Part shown: positions 14,368-22,946 of the stretch, piece by piece
Layout of the letters: each line of letters opens with the position of its first letter
Position numbering within the stretch: the stretch's first letter is position 1
Notes under the pieces: generated by a model
Database searches by the model: none
What the model was told of the DNA's origin: nothing
Seen by the model: only the letters and a program-made list of their open reading frames with translations
Made by a program: the position numbers and the translations under genes
Assembly: GCA_002307035.1 (NCBI GenBank)
Contig: DBTL01000134.1
Span: forward strand, 1 to 38,169
Length of the DNA stretch: 38,169 nt
Direction of reading: 5' to 3'
Source: Bacteroides sp. UBA1317
Lineage (GTDB): Bacteria; Bacteroidota; Bacteroidia; Bacteroidales; Bacteroidaceae

Positions 14368-15936
14368 TCAACTACTTTCATCTGAAAGGTGCTTATAGTT
14401 ATCAATTTGTATATCATACTTATTGACTAATAGCCCCATTACCCGGCGAGTTATACCCAGCTCTTCCGCCGACTTCGTTATATTCCCTCTCATTAAAATA
14501 AGCGTATCGATAATCATTTGTTTTTCAACTCTCTCCATCACATTATTCAACGTACCTTTACTTACAGTATCAGATGAAACACCCGTTTGCAGTGTGGGTG
14601 GAAGATTATATGAATGAATAACATTATCGGTAGTGAGTATCATTGAACGTTCTATCACATTTTCAAGCTCACGGATATTGCCCGGCCACGAATACATCAT
14701 CAACATATCTAATGCCCCACCCGTAATGCGTTTTACATTATTTCCATCACGCTTATTCAACTTTGCAATAAAATGATCAATCAATATAGGTATGTCGGTA
14801 CAATGTTCACGCAGTGCCGGAACATAAATAGGGAATACATTGATCCGATAATAGAAATCTTCGCGAAACAATTTCTGCTTTATCATTTCCTCTAAATTAC
14901 GATTAGTAGCCGTAATAATGCGCACATCTATGTCAATCGTGTGATTACCTCCTATACGCTCTATCTGGCGTTGTTGTATCGCTCTCAATAATTTAACCTG
15001 AATGGAAAGTGGTAAGTCACCTATTTCATCAAGAAAGATCGTTCCTCTATTTGCCATCTCAAAACGCCCGATGTGTGATGTCGTCGCTCCCGTAAACGAC
15101 CCCTTCTCATGACCAAACAGTTCACTCTCTATCAAGTTCTCAGGTAAAGCAGAGCAATTTACTTTTATGAAAGGCTTCGACATTCGATCACTAGCATTGT
15201 GTATCGCTTCAGCTATCAATTCTTTCCCTACGCCGCTTTCTCCCCTTATAATCACTGTACTGTTGGTGGGTGCCACTCGCTCTATAATTCCATATAGATC
15301 ATTCATCAACGAAGAATTCCCAATGATGTTATCAGGTTTAAAAGCTTTACCACCACTCTTCAGGCGTATATTTTCTCTACGTAATTCCTCGATTTCTTCA
15401 ATCTGCTGACGTCGTATTGAAACATTTTTAGCTATCAGCAGACCGACAATATTTAAGAATTTCACTTCCGGTGAGAAATCTACTGTATCAACATGGCTTT
15501 TATGTATACTGAGTGTGCCTGTTATTTCATTTTCAATAATAATAGGGACACAGAGAAAAGCCATCAACTGATTCGTATCCTTTTTTTTAACTCCTGTTTT
15601 ATTAAGAAATTTCGAATTGTTTGTTATGTCTTTTATTACAATAGGTTTCTCACATTGAACCACTTCTCCAATGACTCCTTCACCAATCTTATATACTCCC
15701 CGACTTTTCTCCTCCTCCGTCAAACCAAATGCAGCGCTAATCATTATTTTATCATAATTCCTATCAATAATGGTTATCATGCTATACTGGGCATTTAGAA
15801 ATTTGCACAATTCCCCTAGCAACAATTCCAAATCTTTATAAAGATCCTGACTGTGGCTTATCCTATTACTAATATTTACAAGGAATGTTAGATCTGTCTC
15901 GGCATAACAATTCCTTTTTATCCTTTCACAAAGCAT
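14368..15936 (-). CDS. NifA/AnfA-family sigma-54-dependent activator
   Basis: This 522-aa regulator should activate the nitrogenase operon through sigma-54 RNA polymerase. A GAF domain occupies about 20-175. The AAA+ domain has Walker A GESGVGKE (232-239), the sigma-54 contact loop as GSFTGA (279-284), Walker B GTIFLDEIGDL (298-308) and RNVIER near 430. A Fis-type helix-turn-helix sits at about 484-506 (GNITKSAEELGITRRVMGLL), very NifA-like. There is no cysteine pair in the linker between AAA+ and HTH, unlike oxygen-sensitive rhizobial NifA; instead Cys3 and Cys10 lie at the extreme N-terminus, a region where VnfA/AnfA of Azotobacter carry essential cysteines. A strong GGAGGG at 15948-15943 fixes the start. 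It lies 208 nt behind nifB with its own promoter. Confidence 0.88.
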   Translation of the reverse strand: MLCERIKRNCYAETDLTFLVNISNRISHSQDLYKDLELLLGELCKFLNAQYSMITIIDRNYDKIMISAAFGLTEEEKSRGVYKIGEGVIGEVVQCEKPIVIKDITNNSKFLNKTGVKKKDTNQLMAFLCVPIIIENEITGTLSIHKSHVDTVDFSPEVKFLNIVGLLIAKNVSIRRQQIEEIEELRRENIRLKSGGKAFKPDNIIGNSSLMNDLYGIIERVAPTNSTVIIRGESGVGKELIAEAIHNASDRMSKPFIKVNCSALPENLIESELFGHEKGSFTGATTSHIGRFEMANRGTIFLDEIGDLPLSIQVKLLRAIQQRQIERIGGNHTIDIDVRIITATNRNLEEMIKQKLFREDFYYRINVFPIYVPALREHCTDIPILIDHFIAKLNKRDGNNVKRITGGALDMLMMYSWPGNIRELENVIERSMILTTDNVIHSYNLPPTLQTGVSSDTVSKGTLNNVMERVEKQMIIDTLILMRGNITKSAEELGITRRVMGLLVNKYDIQIDNYKHLSDESS

Positions 15937-15942
15937 AGCTAA

Positions 15943-15948
15943 CCCTCC
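15943..15948 (-). promoter_or_regulatory. Strong Shine-Dalgarno of the anf regulator
   Basis: GGAGGG on the minus strand with a 6-nt spacer to the ATG at 15936. Such sites are rare in Bacteroidetes and absent from the other anf genes, so this one supports the start and may give efficient translation of the regulator. Confidence 0.65.
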
Positions 15949-15995
15949 TATTCAATCTTTTCAACCCTATCGTTATCGATATAAACAATAACGCA

Positions 15996-16003
15996 CAAAC
16001 ATA
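15996..16003 (-). promoter_or_regulatory. -7 element of the regulator promoter
   Basis: TATGTTTG on the minus strand fits TAnnTTTG; the -33 side is weak. It implies a ~55-nt 5' UTR and transcription of the regulator by the housekeeping sigma factor, separate from the sigma-54-type operon. The rest of the gap (15949-16144) shows nothing else I can name. Confidence 0.5.
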
Positions 16004-16144
16004 CTAAAATAATAAGATAATAGAAACTAATTAGGCATTAATATAATCATATCTATTCTAAATTAAGTAACATAATATCTTTTTGCTCCTACGCCAGAAG
16101 CGAAATATTAGTAAACAAGAAGGAAGCATTCATCCCCGAAAAGA

Positions 16145-17407
16145 TTATCTACACCCTTGTCTATCGCCATGACAAGTAGAGCCACATTTAAAAGGCTCTG
16201 TTTTACACAAAGAGATTACAGGCTTTTTAGAATACGCAATATCTAGTCCCGTATCTATTAAACCTTTCATTTGTATGACTCTTATTCCATTGTTTTGTAA
16301 AGCTGTAATAGGCATTGGACCTACGCCACTGACCAATACACTTTGACAATCAAACAAGACTTTCTTACATAAATCAATCCATTTACTATCACACTCATTT
16401 GCTAAAGATATTTTTCTCTTCTCAACAAATCGATATCCGTTTTCAGTTTGTTCATATATCCAGAGTTCGTCCGCTTCCCCTAAATGCAAGCCAATATTCA
16501 AGCCGTCGTGTGTAGCAACAGCAACCCTTGTCTTCCAACCATCTTTATTGATTGCCATCGTGGAAAATTGTCTGACCATATGCATTGCTTCCACATTATC
16601 ATGCCCAAGTAAGCCGGCAGCATCCGCCCTACAACGAGCACAATGTCCCATTGGTTTTATATATTTGGATATTTGAGCTTTGATGCGCATCATCATTTCC
16701 TTTGATGGCTCTTCTATATTCTCAAAGAGCGTATTTGCAGTGGGATACATAGGAATACAATTCATTGTATCGGCACCCATTGAAGCAACTTTCATCGCAA
16801 GCTCTTCCATCTCCTGATCGTTTATACCAGGAATTACGACAGAATTTATCTTTACTATAATATCCCTTTCTTTCAACTTCTTGATGCAATGTAGTTGCCT
16901 GCCAAGTAAAATCCGTGCAGCATCCAGGCCTTTATATATTTTATTTCCATCGCGCACCCACGAATATATTTTAGCCAACGTCTTCACGTTGAAAGAATTG
17001 ATTGTTAACGTAACGTGAGAAACATGAAGTTGGGATATCCGATCAATATAAGGAGCCAGATCAAGTCCGTTACTCGACAAACAAAAAATCATATCCGGAA
17101 ACTCTTTTTCGATCAATTCTATTGTTGCCAATGTTTCATTGGGATTGGCAAAAGGATCGCCCGGACCGGCAATGCCGACTACACTAAGGTTATTTAATTT
17201 GGCTTTTAAGGCTTTAAAATAATAAGACGCCTGAATAGGCATCAAAACAGAACTCGTTACTCCCGGGCGGCTTTCATTGCAACAATCGTATAAGCGATTA
17301 CAATAATTACATTGTATATTACATTTGGGAGCTACCGGTAAATGAACCCGTGCCTGACTATGTTTAGCTTCCTCATTGAAGCACGGATGTAATGACAAGT
17401 CTTTCAT
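16145..17407 (-). CDS. nifB: Nitrogenase cofactor maturase NifB (radical SAM + NifX-like domain)
   Basis: NifB builds NifB-co, the [8Fe-9S-C] precursor common to all nitrogenase cofactors, from Fe-S clusters and S-adenosylmethionine. With the start at 17407 (420 aa) it opens MKDLSLHPCFNEEAKHSQAR and has the radical SAM motif CNIQCNYC (Cys29, 33, 36), then SVVGIAGPGDPFANP and GHCARCRADAAGLLG, which carry accessory cluster ligands. From about residue 295 a NifX/NafY-like domain follows, ending CGSTCHGDRQGC. A start 18 codons upstream (17461) would overlap anfO by 46 nt and lengthen the family-like N-terminus, so 17407 is preferred. It is the tenth and last gene of the operon, 8 nt after anfO. 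Confidence 0.95.
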   Translation of the reverse strand: MKDLSLHPCFNEEAKHSQARVHLPVAPKCNIQCNYCNRLYDCCNESRPGVTSSVLMPIQASYYFKALKAKLNNLSVVGIAGPGDPFANPNETLATIELIEKEFPDMIFCLSSNGLDLAPYIDRISQLHVSHVTLTINSFNVKTLAKIYSWVRDGNKIYKGLDAARILLGRQLHCIKKLKERDIIVKINSVVIPGINDQEMEELAMKVASMGADTMNCIPMYPTANTLFENIEEPSKEMMMRIKAQISKYIKPMGHCARCRADAAGLLGHDNVEAMHMVRQFSTMAINKDGWKTRVAVATHDGLNIGLHLGEADELWIYEQTENGYRFVEKRKISLANECDSKWIDLCKKVLFDCQSVLVSGVGPMPITALQNNGIRVIQMKGLIDTGLDIAYSKKPVISLCKTEPFKCGSTCHGDRQGCR

Positions 17408-17415
17408 TCTTTCAT

Positions 17416-18072
17416 TTATTTTTGGATTGAACCATTTATCGGACGTACAAAAGCATGGCAATATTCATCTTTCCGCTCTTCAGTTGATACACATAGGCCC
17501 AAAACATAAAGTTCTTTATCAAACCATTTTGGAATATGCATACAGATAATCTCCAACTCCCTGAATGATGTATTTTGAAAAAACGGAAGTAAGATCTCTT
17601 TCGAGTTCAGAGAAGCGTCTTTTGCCTGCACTTTCACCAGATTAATCTGATAGCATCCTTTCAAAGAGTCACCCACCGAAATGGGGTCAAAGCTATCTTT
17701 TTTCTGCCTACTAAGTTCGATCCGTTTTATAGCTTCTATTATTTCCGTATTAAGCGTTTTTCTTATATCATTAAGAAAAGGAACGGGAGAACCTTGTATC
17801 GCAAAAAGACGTATATGCAACTCTTCTTCAAATATGGCATTAAATATACCCATTCTGCGTTTTGCAACAAAAGCCTTACAGCCGACTAGTTTAGGAGCTA
17901 TCATATAGATGCTTTCCCTTACATCCGCAAGGCTCATTCCCTCATTTATGTAAAGAGGAACTTTATAGATAGATTGCCAGTCTGAATTTTGGTTCTCATA
18001 AATAACAACAATTCCCGACGAATCGAAAGATAATGTATTCCCATTCGTATCTACAAAAATGGCTATTTTCAT
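17416..18072 (-). CDS. anfO: Iron-only nitrogenase accessory protein AnfO
   Basis: The 218-aa protein resembles AnfO, a cytoplasmic protein found next to iron-only nitrogenases; in Azotobacter the anfOR genes are needed for diazotrophic growth on nitrogenase 3, though its biochemical role is not established. It opens MKIAIFVDTNGNTLSFDSSG, then VIYENQNSDW, and has a central segment SLADVRESIYMIAPKLVGCKAFVAKRRMG followed by GSPVPFLNDIRKTL, matching the family pattern of a small alpha/beta domain. A C-terminal part from about residue 120 ends around PKWFDKELYVLGLCVSTEE. It lies 29 nt after the flavin-type gene and 8 nt before nifB. Its presence is one of three markers that this is the Fe-only system. 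Recognition is from memory of the family pattern, so confidence is good but not absolute. Confidence 0.8.
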   Translation of the reverse strand: MKIAIFVDTNGNTLSFDSSGIVVIYENQNSDWQSIYKVPLYINEGMSLADVRESIYMIAPKLVGCKAFVAKRRMGIFNAIFEEELHIRLFAIQGSPVPFLNDIRKTLNTEIIEAIKRIELSRQKKDSFDPISVGDSLKGCYQINLVKVQAKDASLNSKEILLPFFQNTSFRELEIICMHIPKWFDKELYVLGLCVSTEERKDEYCHAFVRPINGSIQK

Positions 18073-18101
18073 ACCTATTCCTCTTTTTAAATCAAGAGTG
18101 T

Positions 18102-18596
18102 TTACACTCCGTGTTTTTTTCCTTTGATAGAATCAATCCGAATGCGAATGACAGCCGTTGCATTGAGGTTTCCTTTAGGAAATTCAAATTTCTTATCCGT
18201 GAATAATGCTACAATCTTATTGAGTAGCTGCTTTTTTTCTTCTTCAGATTCAACAAATTCGGCTTTTCCAAACCCAATGACCGTACGATGTTTGGCTTCA
18301 AAGTCGCAAGCCATGTCACTTTCTACAACACCATTATCAATAGAAACTTCAAAGCAAACATTATTATTCTTTTTTAGAATCTCAATTTTAGTACCAGCCT
18401 TTGCGGAATGAAAATAAAGAGATGTTCCATCATAAGTGAAAAATACCGGAACGAGAAAAGGCATATTGTTATCCGAAAGTGCAAGATGCATCACTTTCGC
18501 CAAGCCCAAGATTTCATCAATCTCTGTCCTATCTGTTATCTCGCGCTCTTTACGTCTCATTGCTCCATGTGGATGTGACGGCATATTATTTTGCAT
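18102..18596 (-). CDS. Pyridoxamine 5'-phosphate oxidase-like flavin-binding protein in the anf operon
   Basis: The 164-aa protein has the FMN-binding split-barrel pattern of the PNPOx/NimA group: MRRKEREITDRTEIDEILGL, AKVMHLALSDNNMPFLVPVFF, TSLYFHSAKAGTKIEIL, NNVCFEVSI, and a C-terminal strand ATAVIRIRIDSIKGKKHG. It most resembles NimA-type small flavoproteins, some of which reduce nitro compounds; others bind FMN, F420 or haem. It lies inside the operon, 21 nt after the HEPN-like gene and 29 nt before anfO, so it is almost surely co-transcribed with the nitrogenase. A redox or oxygen/nitric-oxide protective job is possible, but nothing in the sequence proves it. The start could also be Met13 (18560), where the conserved family sequence begins. 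Confidence 0.8.
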   Translation of the reverse strand: MQNNMPSHPHGAMRRKEREITDRTEIDEILGLAKVMHLALSDNNMPFLVPVFFTYDGTSLYFHSAKAGTKIEILKKNNNVCFEVSIDNGVVESDMACDFEAKHRTVIGFGKAEFVESEEEKKQLLNKIVALFTDKKFEFPKGNLNATAVIRIRIDSIKGKKHGV

Positions 18597-18617
18597 AACT
18601 AATTTGTTAATTTTACA

Positions 18618-19073
18618 TCAATTACATTCCGCATATTGCTCTACGCATTTCAAGGCATTCCGTACGGATAGAAGTTTTTCCTGATCGAACAGTTTCTCCA
18701 CTTCTTTGCACATTCGCAATGTTCTTACAGCATCAGCTTCAACTGGCGTTCCATGAAAATAATCATCTAAAAAACAAATACCAAAAATTCGATCCAGTGA
18801 TTTGATTTCCTTGCTTAGTTCTTTAGGCACTTCAATTAATTTATCCACCGTTATCATCAGTGAGATGAAGTTGTGATTCATTGGTTCCTCTCCGTAAAGT
18901 TCACAGAGAGCAACCAAATATCTTTCGAGTGCCACAGAAGCTATATTGAAAACCAAACTGAACGCCTGTGTGTTATCTTGAAATTGCAATGCACGTTTAT
19001 AATAAGCCTGCGCATCCTTATAGTCATCCTCGAAAAGCGATTCAACTCCGTAATCATATTCTATATGTTCCAT
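18618..19073 (-). CDS. HEPN-like helical protein of unknown function in the anf operon
   Basis: I do not recognise this 151-aa protein as a named nitrogenase accessory factor. It appears all-helical. The block FNIASVALERYLVALCELYGEEPMNHNFISLM (residues about 42-73, quoted here only to locate it) has the shape of HEPN domains: a helix ending in the ERYL segment, a turn containing GEEP, and NHNF before the next helix. The RNase motif of toxic HEPN proteins (R-x4-6-H) is absent, since Arg51 and His67 are too far apart, so a non-catalytic helical role is more likely. It sits 20 nt after anfK and 21 nt before the flavin-type gene. A role as a chaperone or assembly factor for AnfDGK is an inference from position only. 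Confidence 0.6.
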   Translation of the reverse strand: MEHIEYDYGVESLFEDDYKDAQAYYKRALQFQDNTQAFSLVFNIASVALERYLVALCELYGEEPMNHNFISLMITVDKLIEVPKELSKEIKSLDRIFGICFLDDYFHGTPVEADAVRTLRMCKEVEKLFDQEKLLSVRNALKCVEQYAECN

Positions 19074-19093
19074 GTTTCATATTCCTTTCTTTA

Positions 19094-20485
19094 TTACCAG
19101 ACATTCAACACCCACTCTTTATTGTGCTTATATTCCATATCGGTGAATATAGCATTTGCCATTTGTTCGGCAAGCCAGATTGCTCCGGCGTATCCCACAA
19201 CGGGATGACGAAAATATCCTGCACGATCATAAACAGGAAAGCCAACCCTTACCATTGGGATATTATTATCAATAGCAATATAGCGTCCTTTTGAATGACC
19301 TAAAATAAGATCTAGTTCCAGACCTTCATTTTTTATGCGGTTTTCCAACTCCCAGAGATCAGCATTGGTTATTATTTCCATGTCAAAACTCACCCCTTCT
19401 TTTAATGCAAGAATGCGAGGATCTTTAGCATAGCTTAAGTTATCATCACCAAACAATAGAAGTACAGGTTCCATTTCTAAGTCAATACAAAACTCGGCAA
19501 GACCAATCACAAGGTCAGCACTTCCGTAAATGGCAACCTTTTTACCGGCTAGAAACATGTGAGACACATCAGCGAGAGCGTCAATGGCAATACCTCTTTT
19601 TATTACAAGAGACTCGGGAATAGATTTTCCTGTCATCTTTTTCACATTTTGTAGAAAAGAATCCGTATTGCGTATACCGATTGGCGTTGGCCCAATGATA
19701 GCAGGCACATCAAACTCAGATTCGAGATATTGAGCTGCTTTTGCTCCTTCATATCTATTTAATGCGATTGATCCTATAGCATTTGCAGTACTGCGGAGAT
19801 CGTCTATCGTAGTTTCACCGTGTGACACATGATTACCGTCCGGCATCAATGGAGAATCAAATGTTTCTATTTCAAAAAGAACAGTTGCATCAACGTCCAT
19901 TTCAGACAATAGAGCTTTTAGTTCTGTCACATCTCCCGGATCTACCCAGCCCGTGAACAGATTAATTTTACCATTTGTTCGCGACTCTTTCTTGGCAAAA
20001 TAGCGAATAAAATCCCTCACTGCTACATCATACCCGCTAATCATACTTCCCACAAAACTCGGCGTATGAATAGGAATAAGGTGCACTTCACGTCCAGCAT
20101 ACTTCTCTTTCAGCAGTCCACTATTTAGTTTTAGAACCACCCCGTCAACGTCATCACCGATAATTTCGGTAGAGCAGGTGGTAATGATCGGAATTATTTT
20201 CACATGTGGATAACGCATCAATAGTACATCCACACCTTGTTCCACACGATTCAAAGCACCAAACACTGCGGCATCCTCATGTACTGAAGAAGAAGCAAGT
20301 TCAAAACTCTCTTTGAAGTGCTGAGAAAAGATCAAACGAACAAACATGACACACCCCTGACCTCCATGCACAAGTCCGATACAATCTTTTATACCAATAC
20401 TTGCAAACTGGGCACCTGCCGGTTGGCAAGTAAATATCGGATTAATTATCCCAACACGATCCTTGGGTTTTAATTCACAACTCAT
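19094..20485 (-). CDS. anfK: Fe-only nitrogenase beta subunit AnfK
   Basis: AnfK is the beta subunit of the iron-only dinitrogenase and shares the P-cluster with AnfD. The 463-aa protein is short, as in alternative nitrogenases, and lacks the long N-terminal extension of NifK. Its P-cluster cysteines are visible as Cys20 (PIFTCQPAGAQFASIG), Cys45 (VHGGQGCVMFVR) and Cys104 (ITTCSTEIIGDDV). Further conserved segments are NLFTGWVDPGDVTELK, PTPIGIRNTDSFL and GHSKGRYIAIDNNIPMVRVGFPVYDRAGYFRHPVVGY, the last quoted in part as a family signature. It follows anfG by 50 nt. The alternative, VnfK, is disfavoured by the AnfD and AnfO assignments. Confidence 0.95.
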   Translation of the reverse strand: MSCELKPKDRVGIINPIFTCQPAGAQFASIGIKDCIGLVHGGQGCVMFVRLIFSQHFKESFELASSSVHEDAAVFGALNRVEQGVDVLLMRYPHVKIIPIITTCSTEIIGDDVDGVVLKLNSGLLKEKYAGREVHLIPIHTPSFVGSMISGYDVAVRDFIRYFAKKESRTNGKINLFTGWVDPGDVTELKALLSEMDVDATVLFEIETFDSPLMPDGNHVSHGETTIDDLRSTANAIGSIALNRYEGAKAAQYLESEFDVPAIIGPTPIGIRNTDSFLQNVKKMTGKSIPESLVIKRGIAIDALADVSHMFLAGKKVAIYGSADLVIGLAEFCIDLEMEPVLLLFGDDNLSYAKDPRILALKEGVSFDMEIITNADLWELENRIKNEGLELDLILGHSKGRYIAIDNNIPMVRVGFPVYDRAGYFRHPVVGYAGAIWLAEQMANAIFTDMEYKHNKEWVLNVW

Positions 20486-20535
20486 AATTGTTATTTTTAA
20501 ATTTTACAAAAAAATGATAAGACAAGTGATTATTA

Positions 20536-20892
20536 TCAATATTGCTCTTTGACAAGTTCAACATTCAAAGAGCCCTTAATCATCGTATAATCCATTTTAT
20601 CTTTCAACATTTGCATTATGACAATAATATCTTCTTTATTTGTTTCTTCTACCCATGGGAAATATCTTTTGAACGCTCCAGCCAAAGACATTGCTTCGCT
20701 CCAATAATATCTGTCCGCAATACTCTCATCATCATGAGCATTTTCGCCACATAGCAACTGCTTTGTCTTGCTTAATATACGCTCATTTTGTACTTCTCTG
20801 TCCCAGCCACGTGAATTATATTGCCAAAGACAATGTTTACTAATGTACCATTCTAACTGAGCCATTTTCTCTTCTGCAATATTCTTATCCAT
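20536..20892 (-). CDS. anfG: Fe-only nitrogenase delta subunit AnfG
   Basis: AnfG is the small delta subunit present only in iron-only and vanadium nitrogenases; it binds AnfD and is needed for an active enzyme. The 118-aa form starting at the ATG at 20892 begins MDKNIAEEKMAQLEWYISKH and then shows the hallmark CLWQYNSRGWDREVQNERIL, KTKQLLCGE, DRYYWSEAMSLAGAFK and near the end MKDKMDYTMIKGSLN-like sequence (here KDKMDYTMIKGSLN). Starts further upstream (ATG at 20919, TTG at 20922) would overlap the end of anfD and add residues without family similarity; I chose 20892 because known AnfG proteins have a short N-terminus before the YI-K-LWQ block. This subunit alone rules out a molybdenum nitrogenase. 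Confidence 0.93.
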   Translation of the reverse strand: MDKNIAEEKMAQLEWYISKHCLWQYNSRGWDREVQNERILSKTKQLLCGENAHDDESIADRYYWSEAMSLAGAFKRYFPWVEETNKEDIIVIMQMLKDKMDYTMIKGSLNVELVKEQY

Positions 20893-20905
20893 ACTGATAA
20901 TAGCT

Positions 20906-22531
20906 TTAAAATTCAACATCAATCACTTTGTTTTTTCTCAATTTTTCGACCGGAACTTGTCTCAACTTTCCTGTTTCAGGATCTGGAAACAAATAAATAT
21001 TTTCTTCAATTTTCTTCCTTATTTCCGGTATCGGATCATACTTGCTTGTACATTTTCTCAAAACCATGGAGTTTTTGACCTCATCGCTTAAATTCACATC
21101 AGAGAATAACTGCTGTGTCTCAAAAGATTTATCGGTAGGAATTTCATCTTTACTGATATCGAGAAGTGAAAGTTTATGAATGGGAGAATAAACACAATTA
21201 TAAATATCTCTTGCCAAACGAACCCAGCCTTCATACCCTTTATACGGTCCGTTATGATAACCATGAACATTAAGATAGGGCACACGAATTTTTTTAGCTA
21301 CTTCACCCGGTCGTTTACCGGTCATTATTAAATCAGGTTTCAGTCTGTACATCGCTTCAAGAGACTCCAACTCATTGGGATCATCAATAGCTAAAACACC
21401 TGGTTCACAACGAGAAATTCCTTTTTCCATATCCCCCTGATGGCCGAATTTAGTATAAACAGATACCACTTCAATTCCCATTTCTTTGTGTAACATGTGA
21501 GACCAGTGCCATAGTTTAGAACCACCCGGCCATAAACACATTTTGACTCCTTTCAAACGAGCAGCATACCAATCCAATTCCGGTTTCCAACGGGCAGTTT
21601 CTTCTGCAATAATTTCTCGCGCTTTGTCTTCGATGCCAAAGAAATAACCTATTTTCAATAATGAATCTGAGAGTGCCTCAAATCCAAACCCATCTATATC
21701 CATGCGAGGGATTCCATATCTTACGCGTAATTCATCACAAATATATTCTGAAGAACGAGCACATTCCAGAACATTTAATTGAGCGCGATGCATTCCTCTA
21801 AGATCATCAAAATGAGTATTCCCTGTGAATGTAGATAAGATTTGAATACCCATACGGTAAAAATAATCTTTCATTATTTCCTGATCGCCTTGAATGTTGT
21901 ATTCACCCACATAATTGATTACATATTTACTGTAAATCTCAGGTTCTCCGGTTCCCACCATCTGAGATAACCATGCAATATTTATTTTGTGGTGACCACC
22001 GGACTGACTTGGCCCCCCAAAACCGGGAGAGTTGCAAACAAACACCTTAACATCGGGCATCTCCTCCATAACTTCGTCCGCAATAGCATTTATGTCATCG
22101 CCGATAAGTGCCGAAGCGCAAGTCTGATAGACGGACATTCTTTTGATTTCAGGAAATGCTTTGAAAGCCTCAATTATGTTTTTTTTCAGCATTTTCTCTG
22201 CTCCAAAAACAACATTAGCCTCTTTCATATCAGTAGCAAAAGTATATTTCAACTGAAAATTCCCATCATCGCTGATATAACGTTTGGTTTGCCACGTGTC
22301 ATAAGTACATCCTACCGGCCCATGACTAATATGAATCACATCTTTCATTGGCGTACCAATCACATGCTTCGCACCACAATAGGCGCATCCTCTTTCCGTA
22401 ATCGTTCCAGGGATTGTATTCAAATATCCTAATGGAAGAGCATCGGTTAATTCTTCTCCCGGCAATTTATCAACTGCATGATGCAATCGTTCCGGGATAC
22501 ATTCACTGCATTCAAATTGATGATATGGCAT
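20906..22531 (-). CDS. anfD: Fe-only nitrogenase alpha subunit AnfD
   Basis: AnfD is the catalytic alpha subunit carrying FeFe-co, where N2 is reduced to ammonia with H2 released. The 541-aa protein starts MPYHQFECSECIPERLHHAV. P-cluster ligands are Cys49 (ERGCAYCGAKHV), Cys75 (GPVGCTYDTW) and Cys138 (YQTCASALIGDD). The cofactor ligands fall at Cys257 (LNVLECARSSEY) and His423 (YLNVHGYHNGPY), the same numbers as I recall for studied AnfD proteins. Other near-identical blocks are VCNSPGFGGPSQSGGHHKIN and LWPGGSKLWHWSHM. The sequence is closer to AnfD than to VnfD throughout. It follows nifI2 by 32 nt and is followed almost at once by anfG. The C-terminus is about 20 residues longer than in Azotobacter. 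Confidence 0.97.
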   Translation of the reverse strand: MPYHQFECSECIPERLHHAVDKLPGEELTDALPLGYLNTIPGTITERGCAYCGAKHVIGTPMKDVIHISHGPVGCTYDTWQTKRYISDDGNFQLKYTFATDMKEANVVFGAEKMLKKNIIEAFKAFPEIKRMSVYQTCASALIGDDINAIADEVMEEMPDVKVFVCNSPGFGGPSQSGGHHKINIAWLSQMVGTGEPEIYSKYVINYVGEYNIQGDQEIMKDYFYRMGIQILSTFTGNTHFDDLRGMHRAQLNVLECARSSEYICDELRVRYGIPRMDIDGFGFEALSDSLLKIGYFFGIEDKAREIIAEETARWKPELDWYAARLKGVKMCLWPGGSKLWHWSHMLHKEMGIEVVSVYTKFGHQGDMEKGISRCEPGVLAIDDPNELESLEAMYRLKPDLIMTGKRPGEVAKKIRVPYLNVHGYHNGPYKGYEGWVRLARDIYNCVYSPIHKLSLLDISKDEIPTDKSFETQQLFSDVNLSDEVKNSMVLRKCTSKYDPIPEIRKKIEENIYLFPDPETGKLRQVPVEKLRKNKVIDVEF

Positions 22532-22563
22532 AATTTTGTTTTTTAGTTATGAACTATTTCTTG

Positions 22564-22935
22564 TTACAGTGCGGCATCGCCACTTTCATTTGTCCTTACC
22601 CTTATGGCGTTATCGGTTGGAGAAACAAATATTTTTCCGTCACCAATGAAACCAGTATAGTTGGACTTAATAATTGCTTCTACTATTATGTCAACGTTTT
22701 CATCTACGGCAGTAATGACCAGCATGCGTTTAGGAACAAATTTCATCCCATGAGTATTAGCTTTCGCTAAGACTTCCGGATGGACATCAATGCCGGCTAA
22801 TACAGTATTAATTCCACGTTGATGCCCCCTTCCCAAGACTGGAATTGCAGTAACAGAAGAAACATTAAGCTCATCAAGTATCTTCTTGGTATCGTTCATT
22901 TTACTGGGACGAATGAATGCTATAATCTCTTTCAT
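22564..22935 (-). CDS. nifI2: Nitrogen regulatory PII-like protein NifI2
   Basis: NifI2 is a PII-family protein that, with NifI1, binds 2-oxoglutarate and ATP/ADP and switches nitrogenase on or off by direct contact, as shown in methanogens. The 123-aa protein starts MKEIIAFIRPSKMNDTKKIL, has the T-loop region GRGHQRGINTVLAGIDVHPE, a characteristic insertion before KFVPKRMLVITAVDE, and the C-loop signature YTGFIGDGKIFVSP. The longer T-loop region marks it as NifI2 instead of NifI1 or GlnB, and the uridylylation Tyr of GlnB is absent. It lies 11 nt after nifI1 and 32 nt before anfD. Confidence 0.92.
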   Translation of the reverse strand: MKEIIAFIRPSKMNDTKKILDELNVSSVTAIPVLGRGHQRGINTVLAGIDVHPEVLAKANTHGMKFVPKRMLVITAVDENVDIIVEAIIKSNYTGFIGDGKIFVSPTDNAIRVRTNESGDAAL

Positions 22936-22946
22936 ATCTTTACTAT

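Noticed and set aside
17408..17461. Longer NifB start at 17461
   Set aside because: It overlaps anfO by 46 nt, and the added residues are not NifB-like.
20906..22531. Vanadium nitrogenase (VnfDGK) instead of AnfDGK
   Set aside because: AnfD sequence blocks, AnfH similarity and the AnfO gene favour the iron-only type, and no vnfEN or vanadium transport genes are present.
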